Positions 1 through 4,968 of a stretch of DNA of 5,207 nt are shown piece after piece. Location: positions 1-5,207 of the forward strand of contig JAEZIW010000044.1 of assembly GCA_023436525.1 (NCBI GenBank), written 5' to 3'. Source of the DNA: Bacillota bacterium. GTDB taxonomy: Bacteria > Bacillota > Clostridia > Christensenellales > SZUA-584. Under the pieces are notes generated by a model that was not told the origin of the DNA, did no database searches, and was given only the letters and a program-made list of their open reading frames with translations. Made by a program: the position numbers and the translations under genes. Position 1 is the stretch's first letter; each line of letters begins with the position of its first letter.

Positions 1-2
1 TT

Positions 3-185
3 CAGACACCGCTGCTCGGCGCGGGCTGCCAGTTTGACGACATCACCTACACGCAGACCGTGAAGGCCGCCATCAGTGTGGTGACTGGAAACGAAGACGT
101 TTTTTTGCAGCTGGTTTGCAACCTGACCCAAGGCCAGTGTAAGCCTGAGCTCATTGGCCAAAAACGCATGGCTGTGGACGTTTAG
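3..185 (+). CDS. Unrecognised protein, C-terminal 60 residues (5' end outside window)
   Basis: An open frame enters from the left edge and ends at TAG 183-185. The visible tail reads QTPLLGAGCQFDDITYTQ at its start and KRMAVDV at its end. It alternates hydrophobic and polar residues, as in a beta-rich domain, with three cysteines and no membrane segment. I do not recognise the family. The alternating pattern is loosely like the SPOCS-type beta domains of sporulation proteins, but that is only an impression. Its stop overlaps the TAA (184-182) of the convergent acyltransferase gene, so the two genes meet tail to tail with no room for a separate terminator. The minus strand is also open across 1-181 but offers no good start; the plus frame is preferred because it ends so neatly at the neighbour's stop. 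The start, full length and function cannot be judged. Confidence 0.55.
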   Translation, partial: QTPLLGAGCQFDDITYTQTVKAAISVVTGNEDVFLQLVCNLTQGQCKPELIGQKRMAVDV

Positions 186-2215
186 CGGCCTTCGTCAGAT
201 TGCTGAAGCGCGCGCATTCGCCGCAACAGCTCCTCAACAATACGTTTTTCTTCCTGCCTTCCGTTTTCCGGCTGATACTGCACACTTTCGCCTATACGCA
301 GCGTGCGCGACCGGTGGCTCGCATACACCGGATAAAACGTCACGCGTTCCTTTGTCCGCTTGTAATAGAGCCGTCCGAGATTCGCGAAGCCGCGATAAAA
401 ATCGCTGATTTTCTCATTGTCCGTATACCGTTCTTCGGGGTTTTCCGGAAAAAGCAATATGCTGTCGCCCGACTGCAAACATTCGATAGACAATTCAAAC
501 GTTTTGATTACATTCTTGGCTGTGCCGCGGTAAACGGGTATCGGCTCGAAAGAGCTCAGCGCCCACACCACCACCGGGCTTAATGCTTTAGCCAGCGCCT
601 TGCGCAGCCAAACGGGCAGCCAGCGAATATGGCTGAACGTGCCGTCGTACATATGCGTGGTAATCTGCGCTTTGTCAATCATCTTATCCAGAATCCACGG
701 GCGCATATCGTACGGTAAAAAGACCACCGCTGCAATCGGTCCGTATACCTCACGGTGGTTAAACACGAATATAGCGGGCAGCTCATTCACATGCTCCTTG
801 CCCGTTACCGTGTGAAACATCACGGGGCGCAGCAGCATGCGGATAACATGCACGCCGACACGTTTTTTATAACGCTTAATCAGTACGCTTTTCAGACGTT
901 TTTCCATCACCGGATTCTCTTCACCCGTCTCTTTGCTGCGCACATAGGCTTTAAGCCTGCGGTTATATTTCTTGGTGAGCGGCTGGCGCAGTGAATAGCT
1001 CAGTGACGCGATTAAAAAAGCCGCCGGAATCACCACAAGGCTGCTGCCGATCTGCGGTGCCAGCGCAATATAGCGTTCAAAATCCATCGCGTATATCAGC
1101 GGATCGGAAATCAACACGCATAAAACAACCAACATAATCATTTCGGATATAACCGTCGTCCAGTGTTCCTGATGGCGCGCCCTTTGATACAGTGACCCCG
1201 CATCAACATGATTGTTCTGCAGCTTCACCACCATTAATATGTCATCGCGCAAATCCATCGAGGCGGTCACCTGCAGCGTCAGCCCAAACAGCAGCAGCAA
1301 CGTCTGCAGCGATATGGCGAGCGTCCCGTTGTACCAACTGTCGCGAAACACGTATACCGCAAATATCGCAATGCCCGTGCCCAGCACGAATGCCGCATTT
1401 TTGCCTATCTTCTGCGCCAGCGGTTTTCTTACAAATCGGTAAGTCATCAGAAATATCAAGCCGCAAACCAATGTCATCAGCACCAGAATCATAAACACAT
1501 CGAGAGAGAAGCTTTTTTTATGCAGCAGCAGCATATAAAGCGCATATGTGAACATGAACACGTTGAGCGCAACGCCCGAGGTGATCACCATACCGTCGTA
1601 AAGACGCGCGCTGGCAACCTGTCTGAAATCATCCGCCCTGGCATCGGGCTTTGGGTATTCAAACGCGTAGCTGTGGTAGGCCTTCTGCCTAAAACACTCC
1701 AGCCCCATCCCGACAGCCAGCGGAGCAAGCAACAGCCAAGCGTCAATACCTGACAATTCGATCAGCAGCATTGTTAAGGCGATGCACAATAATGTGCCGC
1801 CCGTTAATGTGAATAAACGCGCGCGTTCCGTCAGTTTCCCCTGCCGCTCCATAATGCGCAGCCCAGCTATTTGTGCTTCTCGAACAAGCAGCGGCAGAAC
1901 AATAATGAATATGGCAAATACGGTTTTTGGGTAACGGTAGAGAAACGGATAAAGCACAAAAATATATGCGGTTATGAGAATAAAAAATACGATCAGCGCC
2001 AGCTTAAGTATTCTAAGCCGAACCTGATCGTATGTGGTCTTTATTGTATACTTAAGCATACCGGCTAAAGCCGAAAGCGATATGGTCAGCGCGGTTCCGT
2101 AAACGATGTTCATATCATAACGCTGTGCCACAGCCATCGAATAGAAACAGAAAAAGATATATATGGCTTTGCCAAAAAACCTTTCCTTATCTACCGGCAA
2201 AGTGTTGTCTCCCAT
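182..2215 (-). CDS. Twelve-helix MFS-like membrane protein fused to a PlsC-type lysophospholipid acyltransferase domain
   Basis: A 677-aa two-part protein. Residues 1-410 contain about twelve hydrophobic helices (roughly 15-30, 38-55, 70-90, 97-113, 136-153, 157-172, 208-231, 238-260, 273-290, 298-318, 355-372, 385-407), with a basic loop near 260-272, like a major facilitator fold. A basic linker (413-455) leads to a cytoplasmic acyltransferase domain at 460-645. Block I is NHREVYGP (H487), block III is LLFPENPEE (588-595), and block IV is FYPVYAS (627-633). The usual H-x4-D dyad reads H-x4-G (G492), and FPEG reads FPEN, so this is a divergent subgroup; I recall similar HxEIYGP-type proteins in Clostridia. 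The architecture recalls the LplT-Aas lysophospholipid flippase and acyltransferase pair, suggesting membrane phospholipid remodelling, but substrate and activity are inferred. The ATG is 13 bp after rho with only a weak AAGAG 10 nt upstream, so translation is probably coupled to rho. Confidence 0.85.
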   Translation of the reverse strand: MGDNTLPVDKERFFGKAIYIFFCFYSMAVAQRYDMNIVYGTALTISLSALAGMLKYTIKTTYDQVRLRILKLALIVFFILITAYIFVLYPFLYRYPKTVFAIFIIVLPLLVREAQIAGLRIMERQGKLTERARLFTLTGGTLLCIALTMLLIELSGIDAWLLLAPLAVGMGLECFRQKAYHSYAFEYPKPDARADDFRQVASARLYDGMVITSGVALNVFMFTYALYMLLLHKKSFSLDVFMILVLMTLVCGLIFLMTYRFVRKPLAQKIGKNAAFVLGTGIAIFAVYVFRDSWYNGTLAISLQTLLLLFGLTLQVTASMDLRDDILMVVKLQNNHVDAGSLYQRARHQEHWTTVISEMIMLVVLCVLISDPLIYAMDFERYIALAPQIGSSLVVIPAAFLIASLSYSLRQPLTKKYNRRLKAYVRSKETGEENPVMEKRLKSVLIKRYKKRVGVHVIRMLLRPVMFHTVTGKEHVNELPAIFVFNHREVYGPIAAVVFLPYDMRPWILDKMIDKAQITTHMYDGTFSHIRWLPVWLRKALAKALSPVVVWALSSFEPIPVYRGTAKNVIKTFELSIECLQSGDSILLFPENPEERYTDNEKISDFYRGFANLGRLYYKRTKERVTFYPVYASHRSRTLRIGESVQYQPENGRQEEKRIVEELLRRMRALQQSDEGR

Positions 2216-2228
2216 TATTTTATAACTC

Positions 2229-3782
2229 TTAGAATCCGCCTCTCTTGGGTGCGAAGTTATAGCCTTCCTTATCCCATATGCCGAGCCACCCTTTAAGCCT
2301 GTCTAAAAATGCATCGTTCGTCTGCGCTTTTGTCAGCATGCCGATCAGCTGCTCGGTGACTTCGGCAGTGTTGCCGTTCGCCATCACCTTGCGAATTGCC
2401 CAGATGCCCTCCAGCTCTTTTTTGGTCAGCAGCAGTTCCTCACGGCGTGTGCTCGATTTGTTCAGATCGATTGCGGGGAATATACGCTTCTCCGACAGCT
2501 TTCTGTCGAGATGAATTTCCATGTTGCCGGTGCCTTTGAACTCTTCGTAGATGATCTCGTCCATGCGCGAGCCCGTATCAATAAGCGCTGTTGCAATAAT
2601 CGTCAGGCTGCCGCCGAACTCAATATTTCGTGCCGCGCCGAAAAAGCGTTTGGGTTTGTAGAGTGAACCCGGGTCAAGACCACCGGATAATGTGCGGCCT
2701 GTGGGTGGAATGATCAAATTGTAGGCGCGAGCCAAGCGCGTGATGCTGTCCAGCAGTACCACCACATCTTTGCCCTGTTCCACGAGGCGCTTTGCGCGCT
2801 CGATCACCATTTCGGAAACACGCGTGTGATTTTCGGGTTTCTCATCAAATGTGGAATACACAACCTCGCCCTTAATGGACCGCTGCATGTCCGTCACCTC
2901 TTCGGGACGTTCGTCGATCAGCAGCACAATCAGATTAACATCAGGGTAGTTTTCTGTGATGCTGTTGGCAATCTTTTTGAGCATGATGGTTTTACCGGCT
3001 TTGGGCGGCGACACCACCAGCCCTCTTTGCCCTTTGCCGATTGGGGAAATCAGATCGATTAAACGAATGGCCAAATCGCGCGCAGCATCCGGACGTTCGA
3101 GCGTCAGGCGCTGTTCGGGATGGATCGGCGTTAAATCTTCAAACGGACGCCGTGTCAAGCATTTCTCCACCGTATCATCGTTTACTTGTTCAATATAGAG
3201 CAGGGCGTTGAGCTTTTCTGCGTCTTTGGCGGGGCGTGTTTTACCCTTCACCTTGTCGCCGGTTTTGAGGTTGAATTTACGAATTTGAGCCATTGAAACG
3301 TACACGTCTTTGTTGCCCGGCAAATAGTTTTCACTGCGCAGGAAGCCGTATCCTTCGGGCAGCACTTCAAGAATTCCCATGGCATCGCCGCAGTCGCCTT
3401 TGTTCAGCAGCTCATTAACGGCATCATTGCCCATCACATATTCGATGATCTTTTTCTCTTCACCCTGTGCCGTAATCTCCGGCTCCGGCCTTCTTATCTC
3501 GCGTTCGCGCCTCTCAAGCACATCCTGCTGATATGACGGAATCTCGTCGGAATCATACGATACTTCAATCGGCTCGAAATCTTCACTGTCTTCAAAAATA
3601 TCTTCCGGCTCATCATAAGCACGGTATTCATTTGTTTCCATGTTTCTCGCGCGCCTGTCAAGCTCATAAAGCATATCCAGAAGCTCACCCTTGCGATACT
3701 TCGTTACCGACTTTATGCCTGCCATTTTGGCAATTTCACGCAAGTCCATTAAACTTTTTTCTTTTAACAAACTGATGTCCAA
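2229..3782 (-). CDS. rho: Transcription termination factor Rho
   Basis: A hexameric, RNA-dependent ATPase that binds C-rich nascent RNA and removes RNA polymerase. The 517 residues comprise a Rho_N helical domain (1-43), a strongly acidic then mixed-charge insert (about 47-112), the cold-shock-like RNA-binding domain (about 135-200, with GYGFLRS at 144-150), and the RecA-type ATPase. Walker A is PPKAGKT (259-265), the catalytic glutamate is E291 in LIDERPEE, Walker B is VVLLDS with D345, the Q-loop region is TGRTLSGGLD (361-370), the R-loop lysine is K416 in FKGTGN, and the arginine finger is R446 in SSTRREE. From Walker A onward it aligns to E. coli Rho without gaps at an offset of 80, so all catalytic and bicyclomycin-contact positions are kept. 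It ends with an 18-residue extension (500-517) beyond the E. coli C-terminus. The start is TTG, supported by a strong RBS and by the match to the Rho_N beginning. It heads an operon with the acyltransferase gene. Confidence 0.98.
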   Translation of the reverse strand: MDISLLKEKSLMDLREIAKMAGIKSVTKYRKGELLDMLYELDRRARNMETNEYRAYDEPEDIFEDSEDFEPIEVSYDSDEIPSYQQDVLERREREIRRPEPEITAQGEEKKIIEYVMGNDAVNELLNKGDCGDAMGILEVLPEGYGFLRSENYLPGNKDVYVSMAQIRKFNLKTGDKVKGKTRPAKDAEKLNALLYIEQVNDDTVEKCLTRRPFEDLTPIHPEQRLTLERPDAARDLAIRLIDLISPIGKGQRGLVVSPPKAGKTIMLKKIANSITENYPDVNLIVLLIDERPEEVTDMQRSIKGEVVYSTFDEKPENHTRVSEMVIERAKRLVEQGKDVVVLLDSITRLARAYNLIIPPTGRTLSGGLDPGSLYKPKRFFGAARNIEFGGSLTIIATALIDTGSRMDEIIYEEFKGTGNMEIHLDRKLSEKRIFPAIDLNKSSTRREELLLTKKELEGIWAIRKVMANGNTAEVTEQLIGMLTKAQTNDAFLDRLKGWLGIWDKEGYNFAPKRGGF

Positions 3783-3789
3783 CGCGAAT

Positions 3790-3795
3790 CTCCTT
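3790..3795 (-). promoter_or_regulatory. Ribosome binding site of rho
   Basis: AAGGAG on the minus strand lies 7 nt before the TTG at 3782-3780. This decides the start: the first in-frame ATG (residue 12) has no Shine-Dalgarno sequence, and starting there would remove the first helix of the Rho_N domain. Confidence 0.85.
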
Positions 3796-3814
3796 CAATT
3801 CTATAAAAATGAAA

Positions 3815-3846
3815 ATACCGGACAAAGTAAAACGCATACCCGACAA
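3815..3846 (-). repeat. Two near-identical 11-bp direct repeats in the rho leader
   Basis: On the plus strand ATACCGGACAA (3815-3825) and ATACCCGACAA (3836-3846) differ at one base and start 21 bp apart, two turns of the helix. Both lie downstream of the predicted rho transcription start, within the leader of about 125 nt, and end about 33 nt before the start codon. They could be paired protein sites on DNA, or RNA sites (TTGTCSGGTAT in the transcript) for autoregulation. No hairpin forms from them. Chance similarity is possible. Confidence 0.4.
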
Positions 3847-3913
3847 TTTATTCTATGTCTAATTGGGAATAAATACGTACTTCAAGAAATTCAAGCCCTT
3901 GTAGATCAAAATC

Positions 3914-3943
3914 ATTATATAATTGTGCCCGATATCTTGTCAA
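3914..3943 (-). promoter_or_regulatory. Sigma-A promoter of the rho operon
   Basis: On the minus strand TTGACA (3943-3938) and TATAAT (3919-3914) are both perfect consensus hexamers, with an 18-bp spacer. The predicted start is near 3907, leaving a leader of about 125 nt before the TTG of rho. The bases immediately upstream of the -35 are GC-rich, so there is no obvious UP element. No other convincing promoter lies before the downstream acyltransferase gene, which presumably shares this one. Confidence 0.85.
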
Positions 3944-3964
3944 TAGCGCCCGTCCGCTTCTCTC

Positions 3965-3982
3965 AATAATATCCATATTATT
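3965..3982. promoter_or_regulatory. Perfect 8-2-8 palindrome upstream of the rho promoter (possible operator)
   Basis: AATAATAT-CC-ATATTATT is a perfect inverted repeat centred about 30 bp upstream of the rho -35 box and about 200 bp before the divergent DUF1540 gene. It has the size and symmetry of a dimeric repressor or activator site and is loosely like Fur-family boxes, but it matches no consensus I can name. All arm bases are A or T in an AT-rich stretch, which raises the odds of chance. Confidence 0.35.
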
Positions 3983-4020
3983 TTATTTTTAGACATAATT
4001 AGCGATGCTATTGCCGCCAC

Positions 4021-4049
4021 ACATATTTTTTTTAACAGCAGGCATAATA
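4021..4049 (+). promoter_or_regulatory. Candidate sporulation (sigma-G/F-like) promoter for the DUF1540 gene
   Basis: CATAATA (4043-4049) fits the B. subtilis sigma-G -10 pattern CATnMTA exactly. ACATA (4021-4025) fits four of five positions of its -35 pattern GHATR, with a 17-bp spacer. No good sigma-A pair is visible between 3944 and 4177 on the plus strand; TTGTAT 4093-4098 and TATGTT 4113-4118 are only 14 bp apart. Transcription would begin near 4056, giving a leader of about 120 nt. This is a short pattern match only and does not show that the organism sporulates. Confidence 0.22.
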
Positions 4050-4120
4050 AGAAAAACAAAATATCAGCATACGGATTCAAAGTGATCATCGGTTGTATTC
4101 ACGGCTATCCGCTATGTTTC

Positions 4121-4145
4121 CGGCTCAAATTTTAAAGAAGAGCCG
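4121..4145 (+). other. Hairpin in the leader of the DUF1540 gene
   Basis: CGGCTC (4121-4126) and GAGCCG (4140-4145) form a perfect 6-bp GC-rich stem around a 13-nt A/T-rich loop. It lies 17 nt before the ribosome binding site, so it does not cover it. It has no following U-run and is not a terminator. It might stabilise the mRNA or be an operator; its role is unknown. Confidence 0.35.
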
Positions 4146-4177
4146 CGAGGTGATTTACAACGAAAGGATGAACCGAT

Positions 4178-4495
4178 ATGAAATCGTTAAAATGCCAAGC
4201 CACTGACTGCGTGTATAATTCGCATGAGCGGTGCAGTGCGAACATGATTCTGGTCAGCAACACATCTCAAGAAACGTACTGCGATACCTACACCAAAGAG
4301 AACACGTTTGCAGCTTCCTTGATGCCGGCAGATACGGAGTTCGGCGATGAGCTTGAGGGACATATGCCGCGTATTTCGTGTAATGTCACACAATGCACCT
4401 TCAACAAGTCTTTCCACTGCCGTGCGGCGAATGTTCAAATAGACGACGCGCATGATTCGGTTATCTGCAATTGCGAGACATACCGCCCCAAATAA
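4178..4495 (+). CDS. Tandem DUF1540 cysteine-rich protein
   Basis: A 105-aa soluble protein made of two DUF1540 modules. Module 1 (residues 5-38) has C6, C11, C19 and C35; module 2 (67-102) has C68, C73, C81, C97 and C99. Both follow C-x4-C-x7-C-A/S-A, then a V/I-containing strand, then C-[DE]-T-Y, the typical DUF1540 pattern. The final cysteine of module 2 is ambiguous: C97 keeps the spacing, while C99 matches the C-[DE]-T-Y context. The modules are joined by an acidic, low-cysteine linker (40-62). DUF1540 is common in Bacillota; its function is unknown, and the cysteine spacing suggests metal (probably zinc) binding. There is no signal peptide or membrane helix. The ATG has AAAGGA (4163-4168) 9 nt upstream. 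It is a single-gene unit, divergent from rho and closed by the hairpin at 4525-4550. Confidence 0.93.
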   Translation: MKSLKCQATDCVYNSHERCSANMILVSNTSQETYCDTYTKENTFAASLMPADTEFGDELEGHMPRISCNVTQCTFNKSFHCRAANVQIDDAHDSVICNCETYRPK

Positions 4496-4518
4496 TGCAA
4501 ACGTGGTGCTGTGTTCGC

Positions 4519-4550
4519 AAAAGAAAAACCACAGCGCGTGCTGTGGTTTT
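4519..4550. terminator. Bidirectional Rho-independent terminator
   Basis: AAAACCACAGC (4525-4535) and GCTGTGGTTTT (4540-4550) make a perfect 11-bp stem with a 4-nt loop. Read on the plus strand it ends the DUF1540 transcript 29 nt after the stop codon, with a short TTTT tail. Read on the minus strand it is followed by TTTTTCTTTT (4528-4519), a better U-tract, so it would also stop RNA coming leftward from the riboswitch promoter. Confidence 0.9.
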
Positions 4551-4577
4551 CCCTCGCCTTTTCGGATACAAACTTTG

Positions 4578-4700
4578 TCAGGAGAATGGTTCGGATTTTC
4601 TCGGCCACTTTGTGTGAATGTGGTGTGAATGTGGTGCGATAACCTGCATTACGCAAGGCGTATTATGTTTTGAGTGCGTCTGTTTGATATTTCTCCCCAT
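4578..4700 (-). CDS. Doubtful 40-codon ORF downstream of the c-di-GMP riboswitch
   Basis: ATG at 4700-4698 to TGA at 4580-4578 gives a 40-aa, histidine-rich, basic peptide (starts MGRNIKQTHSKH) with one cysteine, no membrane helix and no family I know. It is the only ATG-started ORF lying wholly between the riboswitch and the minus-strand terminator. A weak Shine-Dalgarno sequence (AGGG, 4712-4709) is 8 nt upstream and sits inside the 3' arm of a perfect hairpin, an arrangement that could allow translational control. Against it, an 11-bp tandem repeat runs through the middle, where it encodes the histidine run, and the composition is unlike its neighbours. It is more likely a chance frame than a gene. 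Confidence 0.15.
   Translation of the reverse strand: MGRNIKQTHSKHNTPCVMQVIAPHSHHIHTKWPRKSEPFS
4612..4633. repeat. 11-bp tandem repeat, two copies
   Basis: GTGTGAATGTG occurs twice head to tail (4612-4622 and 4623-4633), followed by a partial third copy GTG. It lies inside the presumed riboswitch transcript between aptamer and terminator. The identical copies suggest a recent slippage duplication in sequence not under coding constraint. Confidence 0.8.
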
Positions 4701-4706
4701 TTATTC

Positions 4707-4725
4707 AACCCTGCGAATCAGGGTT
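4707..4725 (-). other. Hairpin that could mask a ribosome binding site
   Basis: On the minus strand AACCCTG (4725-4719), loop ATTCG, and CAGGGTT (4713-4707) form a perfect 7-bp stem. The 3' arm carries AGGG, the only Shine-Dalgarno-like sequence before the ATG at 4700. No U-run follows, so this is not a terminator. It lies about 25-45 nt after the aptamer, where an expression platform would be expected. Confidence 0.5.
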
Positions 4726-4736
4726 TAGGCGCAAAT

Positions 4737-4786
4737 AAAAAACTCCTAATCTTCGGTGGCCGGGCTGTCATATCTGAGCGATTTAG
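4737..4786 (-). promoter_or_regulatory. Possible weak terminator as riboswitch expression platform
   Basis: On the minus strand CTAAATC (4786-4780), inside the aptamer, can pair with GATTAG (4751-4746) just after it, with one bulged A. A TTTTTT run (4742-4737) follows three bases later. Such a helix would compete with the aptamer fold, as in transcription-terminating riboswitches. The stem is short and A/U-rich with a long loop, so it may not work as a terminator. Confidence 0.25.
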
Positions 4787-4833
4787 ACCCCATAGCTTTG
4801 CGTCGCCGGTTTTCACCGGGTTTGCCTTTATCG
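4750..4833 (-). promoter_or_regulatory. Cyclic di-GMP-I (GEMM-I) riboswitch aptamer
   Basis: Read on the minus strand, the hallmarks come in the right order. GGCAAACC (4826-4819) leads into a CCGGT/ACCGG stem capped by a GAAA tetraloop (4814-4811). Then follow the conserved GACGCAAAG core (4804-4796), GGGTCTAA (4790-4783) with a short ATC/GAT hairpin, and ATGACAGCC followed by the closing strand ending CCACCGAA. The GAAA loop and the CTAA/TATGA receptor elements are those of this class, which binds the second messenger c-di-GMP. The basal stem that should close the aptamer looks weak: two A residues of GGCAA face C instead of U. A small GGCT/AGCC hairpin (4844-4833) precedes the aptamer. In clostridia this class controls motility, adhesion and related genes, but no such gene follows here. 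Confidence 0.9.
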
Positions 4834-4868
4834 GCTTAAAAGCCAATATCAAACATTCAGTTTGTCTT

Positions 4869-4896
4869 ATTATACCACACCATGCGCATAATGCAA
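4869..4896 (-). promoter_or_regulatory. Promoter of the riboswitch transcript
   Basis: On the minus strand TTGCAT (4896-4891), a 16-bp spacer and TATAAT (4874-4869) are preceded by TGG, an extended -10. The predicted start near 4862 is about 30 nt before the aptamer. It lies just after the chemotaxis gene's terminator, so the riboswitch RNA is made independently of that gene. Confidence 0.8.
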
Positions 4897-4907
4897 GACT
4901 CTATCGA

Positions 4908-4947
4908 GAAAAAGTAAGGTTCCCGCACATTTTGCTGCACGGGAACC
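4908..4947 (-). terminator. Rho-independent terminator of the chemotaxis receptor gene
   Basis: On the minus strand GGTTCCCG (4947-4940) and CGGGAACC (4925-4918) form an 8-bp perfect stem that can extend inward through TGCA/TGTG, with two G-U wobbles, to about 12 pairs around GCAAAA. TTACTTTTTC follows. It begins 21 nt after the receptor's stop codon. Confidence 0.88.
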
Positions 4948-4968
4948 CGTTTCAGTGCTAAAAATGAA

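Larger units (their letters stand above)
4515..4862 (-). ncRNA. Predicted orphan riboswitch transcript, about 350 nt
   Basis: This is the RNA expected from the promoter at 4896-4869 to the hairpin at 4550-4525 and its U-tract. It contains the c-di-GMP-I aptamer near its 5' end, then about 200 nt with no convincing coding sequence apart from the doubtful 40-codon ORF. The unit is inferred from promoter and terminator sequences. It could be a regulatory RNA, a leader that has lost its gene, or the mRNA of a very small protein. Confidence 0.4.

Noticed and set aside
1..181. Open minus-strand frame continuing beyond the acyltransferase stop codon
   Set aside because: It lies directly after the TAA at 184-182, has no convincing start, and looks like the shadow of the plus-strand gene.
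3736..3837. 33-codon upstream ORF in the rho leader (ATG at 3837-3835), overlapping rho out of frame
   Set aside because: No Shine-Dalgarno sequence precedes its ATG and it overlaps the strong rho RBS; a leader peptide cannot be excluded but nothing supports it.
3691..3969. Plus-strand 92-codon frame across the rho start and promoter
   Set aside because: It is antisense to the rho start, RBS and perfect sigma-A promoter, with no RBS of its own and no recognisable domain.
4093..4118. TTGTAT and TATGTT as a sigma-A promoter for the DUF1540 gene
   Set aside because: The spacer is only 14 bp and both hexamers are imperfect.
4435..4656. Minus-strand 73-codon frame starting with TTG, after the riboswitch
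   Set aside because: It has no ribosome binding site, reads straight through the terminator hairpin at 4550-4525 and into the antisense of the DUF1540 gene, and resembles no protein family.
4707..4725. Hairpin AACCCTG/CAGGGTT as a Rho-independent terminator
   Set aside because: No U-run follows on either strand (GAATAA on the minus strand, TAGGCG on the plus strand).
4674..4961. Plus-strand 95-codon frame across 4674-4961
   Set aside because: It is the antisense of the riboswitch, its promoter and the receptor gene's terminator; the conserved RNA features explain the sequence better and there is no RBS.
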